A stretch of 64,000 bases of DNA from Alligator mississippiensis (lineage: Eukaryota; Chordata; Crocodylia; Alligatoridae). Made by a program: the position numbers and the translations under genes. Location: contig NC_081824.1 in NCBI RefSeq assembly GCF_030867095.1, forward strand, positions 168,276,933-168,340,932, written 5' to 3'. Shown here piece by piece: positions 45,067 to 56,782 of the stretch; position 1 is the first letter of the stretch, and the number at the start of each line of letters is the position of its first letter. The notes below the pieces were generated by a model. It saw only the letters and a list, made by a program, of their open reading frames with translations. It did no database searches and was not told the origin of the DNA.

Positions 45067-46195
45067 CTATACCAATAATTTTTGATGCAGTATATGCAAA
45101 ACCCAAGTCACTCAGAGTCTTAACCAACTTCTGGGTTTGCTGTCAGCACTTCCTTATGACTGCTTGCCTCAAAATAAAGAAATGCTTCAACTTTGATGAC
45201 CCAGTTCTCACTCACTTGTTGGTGTTTTAGAGTGAGCAATATAAAGTAAATTAGGTGGTTTATTGGCATGTGTATTTGTATTTCTTTCAGTGTACAATAG
45301 TTCAGCAAATACAATAATTTTGAGCTTCCAATACTATAATTTAATATTTATGACCTGACAACACTGGCACAGGGGAACTTGGGTACTTTAGGCCCTGCCC
45401 ACTGGGGATGGGGGCACTGCTCTTTACAGCCCAACCTGAACTCTGCTCTGCAGGACTGGGAGCCAAAAACAATAGTGTTGGGGGGGGGGGAACGAGAACC
45501 CCCTGTTGTTTGATGGTAGGGTTTGTAGAGAGAGGCTGGGGGAAGCTGCTGCTGTCCCCAGTGGGAGGGCAGCTCTTCCCTGGGGCCAAAGTTGAGCAAG
45601 TCAATTGATGGCCCAGTGCCAGTCCTCTCACAGGTGCTTCTCTGGATCACACACTGGTGCCTCACCTCTTGTTCACATCTGCAGGGGGATAGAGAGGCTT
45701 CTAGCATTGAGGCTGGGAGGTGAAGAACTGGGGCAACTCATCTAAGCTATGGGGACAGCAGGTGGTACAGCTGGACAAGCCTCTAGAAGTACAGCGACCC
45801 AGATGGGGCGGTCTCTATGTGGAAGATGAAGCAAATGCTGATCTGGTGTCAGCTGCAGGAAAGCCCAAGGCAGAACAATTGAACCTCCCTGGCTGGTCTA
45901 TCGCTAACCTCAGGGTTACTCTTCTCTGGTAGCAACGTTTTAAACACCAGTTGGAACAGGAAATGGTGAAGCAAGAAGTCAGCCACAAACTGGATTGTTA
46001 AGTGTGGGTTAAACCAGGACTAGGGATTCTTATCCCATTACCTGGAGTAGCTTTTGTGAACCCCTTTGTTCCTATGGGTTCTTTGCTTGTTGGCTTCTCA
46101 CAGCACTGCCCCTCTCCCCATCCTCCTCCTTTTTCCACCTGTCATATTCAGATCACTCACCCCATTTTATACCCTGCTCTGCTCCTTGCACAGCA
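45067..46195. other. Intergenic, nothing recognised
   Basis: A G10 run near 45480 and several short open frames on both strands, none with a domain. Confidence 0.4.
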
Positions 46196-46265
46196 TCTTA
46201 TGAAATGAGCTTGAGTTCACAAAAGCTTGGGCTCTACATATATCTTTAGTTAGTCTGAAAGGTAT
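46196..46265. repeat. Tail of the gaaagct/ttagtct repeat superfamily
   Basis: atgagcttgagttcacaaaa, gcttgggctctacatat and agttagtctgaaaggt follow the common sauropsid 'cacgaaagct...gttagtct..aaggt' pattern. Short fragment. Confidence 0.45.
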
Positions 46266-49200
46266 GTATCTACCCCACGATTCTTACTATCAGGGCTCAT
46301 AGCAGGGGGGCAACCTTTTTTGGGGTATGCAACAAATTAGCTCCACCCCCTCCCTGGGTGCCACACCAATCCCCTGTTCCTGCCTGATCTGTTGCTCTGC
46401 TTTTGGCTCCCTACCCTGTGCTCCTTGCCTGATCAGCTCCCAGCTATATCTGCCACTGTGCCCCCTGCCACATATGGAAGCTGCTTATGCCACTTGTGGT
46501 ACTCATGCCGCAGTTTGGCCACCCTCTATATATTGTTGAGCTGCTGCTGCTGCTATGGCTACGCAGACAGACAAAGCGGTGTCAGCAATGCCTCCTAGTG
46601 GAAAAACAGCATATGCCAGCAGTTTTTCTGAACACACTTTCACTTCCCAGACAGAAGGTGATACAAGCTAGCTCCTGTGTGCCCACACCAGTTTTTGCTG
46701 GCATAGCTACCTCAGCCAGAGGGTGTGATCTTTTCACAGCAGTAGACAACCTAGTAGTCAAACCAAATAGCCACACCCAAGTATAACCCTAATGTTCAGT
46801 TCACCTGTGTGTTTGGTCACTGAGGGTTTGGCTAATGCAAAGGAACCAGTATTAGCAAACTGGTAGCCTCCCTGTTGCTTGATGTGGTAACAGAAAATCT
46901 GCAAGAACAGAGTAGACCTTGCTGTTTGAATCCTGCAGTGATGAGACTGGAGGGAGGTGGGGGGAAGTACATTTGGGCATCTTACCTCAAAACTCTCTCC
47001 TTACTGCTGTTCAGTTGCTGTGATAACTAGGGGATAAGAATGCACAGTTTCTATTGCGAGAGAAAGGATGCAGTAGTGCAGATACTATTTCCAGCCTCTT
47101 CTTTGAGCCTGTATTATTAGTTTAAGATTCGCTCTCCAAAACTCTAAGTCTGCTTGGTGCTTTACCAATACAGCTCTGTCTTTGTCCCAAATGACTACAC
47201 TCTTAAAATCATGCCAGTCATTACTTTACAACAGTATTCCTCCTGTTCATACAGCAGGGGCTCAGACCGTCAGCTTGCATGGGAACTGGGCAGAGAGCAG
47301 TAACTCATCCAGTAAACCGCACAGTCCTTGCTTATCTCTGAACAGAGACTGGCAACATGTTTCATAGATGTCATGAAAAAGGCTATCTAACAAATGGGGA
47401 AGGCTTTCAGTCACTGTGCACCTGGGCTGGTGGGAATGGGTTACAGAACAGCTGATGGATTTTTCAAGTATTAGAATTAGTTCCTATCTAATGGACCATG
47501 CTTAAACCCCCAAAGTCCAGCACTCCTCCCCATCCCTTCGTTCTACAGCCAACTGCTCCATATTTAAAAGCTGACTCACTTCTTGAGAACACTAATGAGC
47601 TCCTCTTGGGCTAAAACAAAGAGATGGGGTTGGGAGGTTCTTTCTTACCCTGCAGCTTTATGGCTCACTCCCCATCTCACCGCCTTTCTAGGATTTTTTT
47701 TTTAATCCTACCATGATGACTAGCACTTCACTGTCAGCTATGGCAGTTCATCATAATTTCAGGTCCTCTAGCTTTTGTCCCTGAGGGTTTTATTCTTTTT
47801 TTTTTTCTCCCTAAAACTAGATCTTACTCACAGCTCTGTCAGTGACACACTCTACGACTGTGGGCAAATGCTTATTGCTGCCTCAAAATTTCCCAGCTAC
47901 CCAGTGGAGATGAAGACACCCACCTCTGTAAGGAGTTTGGAAGTTTATAACGTGTGCGCTAAATATAACTTAATTGATTCTAAGGTTATTGTATTTGGGA
48001 TGTTTTCATTTCATATTTTTTATGCAAAGACTTTCCCAGACAGAATCCCCATCCTGTTTGACCTCTGGCTATTCCCTCCCCCTCCAAGTTTCTCTCTCTT
48101 CCTGTGCATCTCAGTGTCTTTCTCATGTTTGTCTACAGAATTGAGCTGCTTTCTCCCATTCCTTCACTGTCTCCACCAAGTCCACTACCTTTCCATTATC
48201 CCAACCTCAGTATTATCTTGGATTCTCCCATCCTTCTGTTCATCACCACAGTATCCAAGCCAACCCTGCCTACTCTGGAACAAGAAGTAGCAGACTTTTG
48301 AGCAATCTCAGGCCCTCAAATCCTTTACTCGCTTTTTTGCAACTCCTCTCCAGCACTCTCACCAATGATCTTTTCCCATTCTCTTCAGCATTTATTTTGC
48401 CTGTATTAATAGTTAATATATCAATATTGTATTTACCTTTACACTTAAGCTTTAACTGTTCATGGGTATACCAGGGACTGGTTTAAAGTGATTTCACATT
48501 CCAAGCACTGTGTGATACACTGTAGCACTGGGACAGGACTTCATCTCATTCTCTACAGTATTAAATGTTTCAGAGATTGAGAGCTCTTAACTGCTAAAAG
48601 TAATAATCCAGGCATCTTAATGACAGTTTAGCCAGAACATGGCTCAGAGAAGATGTATCGCATTTTTAAATGCGTTTAAGAGAAAGTCAATGAGATTTAA
48701 ACTCCAAATGGTCTGTCACTTTTGCAAATGGGATTTAGGCTTCTACCTCACCTAAACCAAATATCTAACAGATTAGTTGAACTGAGCAAGGCAGGACTGC
48801 CTCCACCTTCCAAACACTGTTAACTTTATTCCAGTGGCACATGAAGAAAAGCTAAGCAATCCCAGTGCTACCCCAAAGGAGTCTCACCAGGGGACATCTG
48901 AAGAGAATAAATCAAAAGTAGGGATGTCAAACTCATGCTGTAGAGGGCCGAATTCCAAGTTTAAGTAGGGTCAATAGGGGAGAACACACACAGCCTCTGT
49001 AGGCCAAGCACACTTAGCGTTTGGATCTTCTCCACATATCAGGATCACGTTATTCCAGTCTCACAAGCTCCTGTGTGCTACCCTATTTACTGCCATTTCA
49101 GGGACTCCCAACAACTCCTTCTGCCCTTCCTTCATAACAAGAGCTATGTTCCCAATTTTCCCCACATTAGGGGCTCTGGGTGCTCCTGCTTCCTCAGACT

Positions 49201-49499
49201 GAGCATCCCATTCCCTCTTCTCCCCAGTAATAGTATGTCCCATTTCCCTGCTTCACCAGTGCCAAGTGCTCTGTATGCCCCATTCCCCTAGATTTATTCA
49301 GCACCATCTCTCTCATGACAGTCTTAGATATTACTTCCCATTATCTCCACTTCCCCATCTCTAGGTATCTCGAGGCCCTTGCTTTATTACCCACCCACCC
49401 AGTTCTCCCAACTCTGGGCCCCTGCTCCCTTTGTTAACAGCATTCCTTATCCAAGCCTTTATCTCCCTCCCAAGCATTGCGATACCCTAACACCTTTAT
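46266..49499. other. Intergenic; possible hAT fragments only
   Basis: Near 46293-46330 (cagggctcatagcagggg) and 48922-48960 (agggatgtcaaactcatgc) there are words resembling hAT termini without partner ends. The 171-codon plus-strand frame at 47775-48290 is Phe/Ser/Pro-rich pyrimidine-tract translation with no domain. No gene supported. Confidence 0.4.
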
Positions 49500-49668
49500 T
49501 ATCCTTGCAAGGACCTCGTGAGATACCCCAGTATTGTTATCTTCATGTTACTAATGAGGAGCTCAGGTACTGAGACGGACTTGGTCAGGTCACACAGGAA
49601 GTCTGTGGTAGAGCTGAAAATTGAACCCAGGGTTCCTCCCTGCCCCAATTCCTAACCACTGGTCTGTC
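49500..49668 (-). repeat. MIR-like SINE
   Basis: actaatgaggagctcaggta, ggtcaggtcacacaggaagt, gtggtagagctgaaaattg and aacccagggttcctc follow the reverse complement of the MIR core and tRNA-like head (gaggaaactgaggc..ggtcacacag..tggcagagctgggattcgaaccc). An ancient amniote SINE, minus orientation. Confidence 0.7.
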
Positions 49669-52600
49669 CTTCCTCTCTGTTCCCTTGAAACTCTCAACCT
49701 TGCCCCAATTTCTCTGCCTCTACCAGATTCTTCAGCCAAGTCTCTGGTTCTGCCATTACCATAACCCCATCCTTCCATGGCTGTTCCCCACAACTTTGAT
49801 CCATCTCCCTTCCCATATATAGTCTGCTCTCCCCACTCCCTTACCCCTCAAGGACTATGCTTCCTCTCATCCATTTGCCCTAGTCCAGTACCTGCTGCTT
49901 TCTCCACATTCTTGTCCTCTCCCCCAACTCCTTTCCTCCTTCCCCATGCAGTAACTGTACTCTCCAGTAAGAGCCATCTCTGACATACTGCACAGACAAG
50001 TGATCTTAGTTGTTCCTTCTTACAACAGGATGAGATCATCCTACATTACATTTATACAGCATAAGGCTGGCCTCCTGGTTTTATTTTCTGGGATAATCAA
50101 CAGCTGTGATAAATCCACAAAAACTAGAATAGATCTTCTCCCTGGATTTGCCTCTGTTCTTTTGTGTGCCTGCCAGCTGTCGATCAAATGTTTTAATAAG
50201 ACATTTTTGTGGTGAAAAACAGCATCAACCTCCCTTAAAGGCACTGAGTGTACAGAAAAGGAGGCTCACAAAATAATTTAAGTGGAGGTGTCTCGAGTTT
50301 CAAGCTGGTTGGAAAATGTCAGGTAAATCTATAGACAATAAGACACCTCCCCATTACCATCATGGTACATGCGTCTCTACAAGGCAGCTTTCGCTTTTTC
50401 CTCCCCCTAAAACTGTTTTCAGGGCTTCATTAAGTATTGAAATGTTTAAACCCTTCACTGAAAATAATGTTCAATAAAACAGCACACAGGCTCCAAAGTA
50501 ATTTCACAGTAACCATTTAATGTTTCAGTTTAAAGTAATACTGTTTACTAGAGGAAGAGAAGCATCCACATATATACATAGCCTTCTAGGATGCTGAAAA
50601 AGGGACATACATATAGCTCCATGGAGAAGACATCTAACAATAAAGAATATAGAAGAAATAGCCTTGATGCTGATTAGTGTTCTAAGTGTTAACAGCAAAA
50701 CTTTAAATCAACAAAGACTTTACAGCCCAATGTGCCCTCACCCAAAAGAGAAAAGAAAGGGTTAAGAACACTTTACCCAGGCATGCAAAACTATACTCAC
50801 CTTTTTGAGTAGGATTCCAACAGTCAGACAGCTTCAGGGAGCATCTTCATTCGTCCTGTGAAAATTAACCAAAAAACTAGGAAGGGGAACAGGCCTGTCA
50901 CAGAGCTATTGGGTGGCCATCCCACACAGCCTATTAGATCTATTCAAAACTCTCTGGGGCCCGCTTTGCTTTGCTTTGCTTTTCTTACCAAAGCTTCCAA
51001 TATACAATTCTTGAGGCTCTCTGGAGAAGTCAGGAAAATACAGACCAGAAAGTACAGCTACAGGAGAACAGAATAATCCAAAACACAATCCTGGATTGTG
51101 CTAATAAGCAACAGGAGGCTGGGTGATACTTGGGATAAGTGGCTTCTAGAAGAACAAAAACTCTAGCCTTGTTTTGACATGATCCAGGATGCTAACACTT
51201 AGGGCACTCAAAATACAGAACAGGTTTCTGTCCCAGGGGCTAAGAGGATCTGAAATGGAAATCAGTAGTCAAAGGAGCTATATGGGTCCTTTTGTACCAA
51301 CAGACATCATAATACTTCTATACAAGGACTACCACATTGCAACTGACCCAGGGTTTTCCTATTCCTGTACCCTGTTTCCAAGGGGTCAATGCCAGTTGCT
51401 ACAGAAGAAAGCATAAATCTCCATATAAAGCACCACACTGTTACCTGCTAGAGCTGTGGATCACGTGCAATTTCCTCCTGACCTCAGTGGACTCACTTGA
51501 TATACTATATTGACATTTTTAACAATGTGACTGCTGGTGCCATCAAGATACTACTTTTTGAAGCTTTCTAAGACATTTGATGAATATGCTGTGGCAGAAA
51601 GTTCTATTGGTTATACTCATGTCTAATACTTAAATCATTTAAAATATTGCTTTTTTAAATTCAGTACCCGCTGGTTTTTGTATTACAAGGAATAGTAATA
51701 ATTCCTGATAGATATTATTTTGCCAATACACCTTTTTTCCTTACCTATTTTCTGATTCTTCAAATTAAGCAGCACAAACTAGTCTCAAATCGCTCAATTC
51801 CTCCCCCCAAGGAGTCCCTCACTCTCCGATTTTGTTGCCTTTCGAATTTTGCTTTTTCCCATTTGATATGAGACCAGAAATTAACCTAAATACCAAGATA
51901 AGAATTCCCAATACCTTCTATTTATTTAGCAGCTGTTATTGAATATTCCATGTTTTTCAGATGACCCTTTTGCATTTCTGCATTGGTGAGTATTCTATTT
52001 AGGTTCCTTTCTCTTTTTGAAATGCTTGGCCCTGTAGCTTAAAAAAGGTGGACATCAATATAGCATTACATTAATGGCAAGACTAGTACCTACCTCATGC
52101 CATTCTCCTTTGCCCTTCCTCTCCCCAACGAGAAACAGTGCATGAATTAAAAAAAGTTAAGTGCTATGTGCTGAATATACTGACTACACACCTTTGCTAA
52201 TCAGCAATTTATGTACTCTTTCATTTAACTCCAAATCCATAAGTGCGTATGAGAGATTTTTTTTTAACATGTTCTGGGCTATATTAATTTAGTGCAGAAT
52301 TTTATAGGCTGCCCAGTTGTATCTTTGTTAGCTACTTGTGAAGTTCCCTCAATGGCCAGACTTGACTAACTCAAGTCATTTTTTTTCATTGGCAAATTTT
52401 AGAAGGTCTCAAATTCACCCTTAACTGATAAAACACTAGAGACCCGCCACTTCTCTGTGAGGACTTCATCAATCTCTTTCCATGCTAAAAAAACTAGGGA
52501 CACACTGTTCAACTAAACCTTTTTGTAATCTTTCCCAAAACCTTGCATGTTACTTACTGCTATCAGTTTTCATCCTTAACACACAAACATGTTTGGGAGA

Positions 52601-52719
52601 AATTAAAATAGACTATGTTTATTTTGGGGGATAAGATTAACCCTTTACAACTAGTTATACTGAAATGCGCCCCGCTCTCTTCCCCTCTCTCTCATGTCAA
52701 GAAAAAAATCCACAAAAAT
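49669..52719. other. Intergenic; one orphan exon-like segment
   Basis: No gene was recognised apart from the exon-like segment at 50801-50855. Pyrimidine-rich sequence at 49.7-50.0 kb gives spurious frames. Confidence 0.4.
50801..50855 (-). other. Orphan exon-like segment, probably non-coding
   Basis: 55 bp between a pyrimidine-tract acceptor (ggttaattttcacag) and a strong donor (gtgagtat). All three frames contain a stop, so it would be an untranslated or terminal exon, for example of a non-coding RNA or of an alternative ZNF318 3' end. No partner exon could be assigned. The support is the splice signals alone. Confidence 0.35.
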
Positions 52720-53027
52720 CAGGGATTGGTAACCTATGGCCCACAGAGCCATTAGATTGGGCCTGTGGATGTAGAGCTTGGGCAGTATTTGGTGTCAGGA
52801 AGAAGTGATAGCAATGCGTGCTTTCAGTTTCATGGTAATGGCCCTGCCTTCCCCTGACCTGAACAAGGTCATTGTGGTTCACAACCTCAGTTCTTTTCAA
52901 CCAAAAAAAGTGCTCTATTATTTTTCTGTAGTCAAAAACAAAGTGAAAACTAAGAGCTTGCATTTTCTGAGAGGTGCTTTGAGATTAATGAGGGGTGTCT
53001 TGAGTCTAAAAAGTTTGAGAACCATTG
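52720..53027. mobile_element. hAT-type sequence, possibly two fused fragments
   Basis: The left end cagggattggtaacctatgg and right end aagtttgagaaccattg each resemble hAT termini but of different subfamilies, and no target duplication was found. It may be one truncated element beside another. Confidence 0.45.
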
Positions 53028-53411
53028 GGCTAAATCTACAGGGAGTCAGATCTGAAAGCTGACTCTTCCCACATACATTCACAGATGTTTTAGATATCTG
53101 ATACCAATGCCTGAGGCTGTAATGTAGCAATGCCTAGACTGATTGGTATGAGCAAAAGGAAAGCTTGCCACTTTACAGCGTTTCCCTTGCTGCGCTATTT
53201 TACAGAAATTAATCCAAGTTCTGCAGCAACTTTCCTTCATTTAAGCCACACTCCAGTAAGGCATGCTGACATTTGCAGCATCAGGTAAATATTTGTCATT
53301 CAAACATTGCTCTTCAAAGTGAGGAGATAGTTTTGCCTGATTTGGAGCCCTTGTGTAAGTAAGGCTTCTGTTATTCCTTTTTCCTTTGTAGCTGAATAGA
53401 ACCAACAACTG

Positions 53412-53759
53412 TTCTAAGACAGGGCTGTCCAACTTCTAGGCAGCCAAGAGATGCACACTCCATGGGCCACAATGGAGGCTGCATACTGTGGGGGTGATAG
53501 GCCCCATAGTTTGCATGCTAGGCGCACAGGCACCCCTCCTACCCTGCTGCCCCCTATGCCTCACCTTCAGCTCCCCACCAGCTGCCTCCCCTGGCAGCAC
53601 AGGCTATGCTGAATTGCCCCCAGGAGCATGAAGTTGACACTGGGGAAGTCCTGATACCGCAGCAGCTGCTCCAGCCACAGCAAAAGCAGCAGCAATGACT
53701 GGGTGGGAGCGGCATTTTATCTCCTCAAAGGCTGCCAGTAGGACAGCTCTGTTCTAAGA
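53412..53759. mobile_element. hAT-type element with perfect 8-bp duplication
   Basis: A 332-bp element (53420-53751). The left end cagggctgtccaacttct and right end agtaggacagctctg are inverted repeats. It is flanked by identical ttctaaga (53412-53419, 53752-53759). The core is GC-rich, with no coding capacity. Confidence 0.88.
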
Positions 53760-55226
53760 TGAAAGAGAAAGGCAACTCCCTACTCATCATGAAATTGCGA
53801 GACAAATCAAGTCAGAAAGGACAGGTAATGCAAACAAACACAAACAAAGCCCTTCCCATAATTCGCCCCTCCTCCTCAGGATCTGGAATAAAGAATCCAA
53901 GACTTAGATTTAGGACTTTCAAGTCAGAGCATTATGCTAGAGTTATGCTCAAAGAGAGGACCAGTACGGTAGATAAACTGTTTAATGCATTTCTCTGTAA
54001 ACTATAGCTAAAGACAAAATAAAATGCGTACTGTTTCATGAAAGGGACCCGTACACAGTTCTCCCATCAACATGCTCTCCCTGTGTTCTTCAGCAGCCGT
54101 TACTGTTCCAGGTCTGCCCATCTCAACAGCAATTTCAGGTCCCCTCCATTCTAAACCAAAGCACATGCTGCTATTCCAAACCCTCAGAACCTGAACAAGG
54201 ACCGTCATTTGTTACAACACATTTCCTAGGGACTAGCATAAGAAAATAGATGCAATTTCTCTTATAACAAACCACTTTAACCTCCAGAGGTTGGGGGAAA
54301 TGACTGAGTAGTAGTAGTTCTCAGATCACAAAATGCTTGCTTTCCACCTAATGCTGTATGTCTACTTGTCATTCACAGCCAACTCCTGTCCTTTACTACA
54401 GAACACTGAAAAAGCAGGATTCAAATTCATTTTCTGCCCAAAAAATGAAGTCTATATTTATTAATTCATCAAGCAGAGTACTTCCCACAGGGATGGTATG
54501 GTGTGCAACAAGGACATCTGGAGCAAGGCACTATCCATGAGACCCTTACCTTCAGTGACCCACAAACTGATAGACCTCGAAGTGCCACTACAGCCCAATG
54601 CAGCAGCACTTTAAACCCAAAAGCACGGAGATTCAGCCTCATCCCCTTATGTCCAAAAGTTCCATTAGTAGGCTAAAGCTATATCACCTGAACATCCCCA
54701 TCACCATACACAATTACTCTGAAAGCCACACAAAGCTGGCAAGAAAACAGAGGAGGTTGCAAGTGACACCAGAGAACAGAATAACCCCTGAAGAGAATGG
54801 AACAAAGAAGAGAAGTTAAAAAAAAAGTCAACATCTATTGCCATCTGCAGTCAATTACTCACAGGATAGAAGTATCATTGAGAAAATAATTATTTGTCAA
54901 ACAAGATCCATAAACAGCTCTGAAAAGTTTGCTTCATGATGTCTGAAGACTACTTGAAGAGTTCCCCTGTACAAAGACCACCCCAAGCTGTGTGTTAACT
55001 TACAAATATCAAAATGTAAAATCTTGTCTTCTCTGGTTTAGTTAGGCAGGCTGGTGGGAGATGTAAAGAAAAAAGAATTCACAAAGGACATAACATTTCA
55101 ACCGAAGAGGAAAGGGTGACAACGCTTTAACAAAGTTCCTATATTCAAAACAGTAATTGTTTATATACTGTATAACTATACAACTCTAAATAGTTTCACA
55201 AAAAGTTTCCTTCCCCTCTTAACAAC
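53760..55226. other. Intergenic, nothing recognised
   Basis: No repeat or coding pattern was recognised. The minus-strand frame at 54008-54208 (66 codons) has no splice support. Confidence 0.4.
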
Positions 55227-55286
55227 TTAATTTTCAGCAACTTGCTTTCTTGTGACATCACCATTTGCACTCTCTCCAGGGTCAGG
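55227..55286 (-). other. Orphan terminal-exon-like segment
   Basis: A strong acceptor (gattctctttag) is followed by an open stretch, PDPGESANGDVTRKQVAEN, then TAA. The composition looks like the end of a hydrophilic protein, but no family was recognised. It could be a terminal exon of an unrecognised minus-strand transcript or an alternative end of ZNF318, or it could be chance. Confidence 0.3.
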
Positions 55287-55750
55287 CTAAAGAGAATCAA
55301 AATTTCTAAACACAAGTAATACAATAAAAGGATTCTGAGAAACTACTCCAACTCTCTTTATACACCCAGTAAAACAGGAAAGGGAAAACAAACCAAAAGA
55401 AAAAAACAAACCCATTCTGTGCCTATATACAGGTTCACCTTCAAAGATAAAGGGTATTGGGTTGGGCAAGGGGTTAAAAAGGAGAACGATGAAGCGGACA
55501 AGCCTCTGCTATTTTTTGCTAACCCCGAATTAACTCAGGACCTTCTCAAGCCTTCAACAACATCAACTGGAGTCTTTATTGATTTCAACATGAATTTTAC
55601 CAGGCCTTTACTGGTTAAGCCCATTGCTCAAGATCTTCATTCTCTCAACTGTTATATGAGTTTCAATGTCTGCTTCAGGATTAAGTCTGTTAAAATGAAG
55701 TACTCGTTTACAATAAAAAAAATATCTAGAAGAAAGTATTTTTGATCACG

Positions 55751-55756
55751 TTTATT
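55751..55756 (-). terminator. ZNF318: Candidate poly(A) signal of ZNF318
   Basis: First AATAAA on the minus strand downstream of the ZNF318 stop. An alternative lies at 55575-55580. Confidence 0.5.
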
Positions 55757-55938
55757 TTTAAATGATTTACAAATAAAAATGTTAGATTTATCCAAGCAAA
55801 CATTAAATGTTTTAAGTCTTTGACACGCTGTACAATGAAAACCATCATACTACAGGTTTTAATAGCTCAGGGACCATTCAGGGTGGGTATGCATGTATCT
55901 GTGTCACATGGGGCGAGTCCAATTTCTGAGACCAGGGT

Positions 55939-56158
55939 TCAGATCTTCTGCTTCTTCATGAACTGGGCAGCTGCTAAATGATTTAACACAAATAGTTACT
56001 AGATCACAATACAATGAAAGAAAGGCTATTTCAAATCATGTAAGTGACCTCAAAATGTCTGGTCCAGGTGTCAGGCCACAGAGCCTTACCGAATAGTCTT
56101 CTTCTCCAAAAGTGAGTCGGATAGATTTTCTTCCCTTGCTTAGTGAGGTGGCATCCAT
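55939..56158 (-). other. Possible two-exon micro-ORF or alternative exon in the ZNF318 3'UTR
   Basis: The ATG at 56158 opens 23 codons (MDATSLSKGRKSIRLTFGEE then DYS) that end exactly at a good donor, TCG|gtaagg (56090). A possible acceptor (gctgcccag, ends 55963) would continue FMKKQKI and stop at 55939. Phase fits. No family was recognised, and with only 30 residues chance cannot be excluded. Confidence 0.25.
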
Positions 56159-56782
56159 AATACAATACAGCACGAGACATTTGAAGTACAGATGTAATAC
56201 AATAACATAATTACAAACCACAGGACATGAAACCATTCAAAAGGCAATTCTATTAACAAGTTCTGCATTTCAAACAATGAAAGCAATCAAAATCATGCAT
56301 TACATTTTAAAGAAATTATCAGTTTTAATTCTTCGGTAAGAGTCTCCATTTCCTTATGTTCTGAACAGGTTTCTTGAGCTTGTCACACCGGCCAGGCTAG
56401 TCGAGGAATGCTACTGATAGAAACAGCATGAACTGGAAAGTGTCCCAAAATGATAAAGAATAAAAGCCAAAAAATAAACAACCAAGACACACGCATTATA
56501 GGTGAGAAATTCCACTTTAATGGCAGAGTATAGAAAAGAAATTGGCAAAATTTCACAGGAAAGACATTTTACACAATTCAGTATGTACAGAATAAAGTGT
56601 GTGTCTGGTTTTGGTAAAATATGCTTTAGCATTAGTCAATATCTACTGTAGGATGCAAATACATCCAACATATCAAACCGAAACAGAACCAAAAACATAT
56701 TTATATATACACATATATAAACAAAACTGCAGCCAGGGCTCCTCAAATATTAGGATTAGCTGGGTTCATTTCCAAACTACTG

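Larger units (their letters stand above)
55735..56782 (-). other. ZNF318: ZNF318 3' untranslated region (extent inferred)
   Basis: Sequence after the ZNF318 stop. The first AATAAA on the minus strand is at 55756-55751, giving a 3'UTR of about 1.05 kb. A second AATAAA at 55580-55575 could give a longer form. Confidence 0.55.

Noticed and set aside
47775-48290. 171-codon plus-strand frame
   Set aside because: Phe/Ser/Pro/Leu-rich translation of pyrimidine-rich DNA, starting next to a poly-T run. No domain or splice signals supporting a gene.
55419-55745. 108-codon plus-strand frame (MPIYRFTFKDKGYW...)
   Set aside because: It lies antisense to the probable ZNF318 3' end, shows no family resemblance, and the minus strand carries a poly(A) signal within it.
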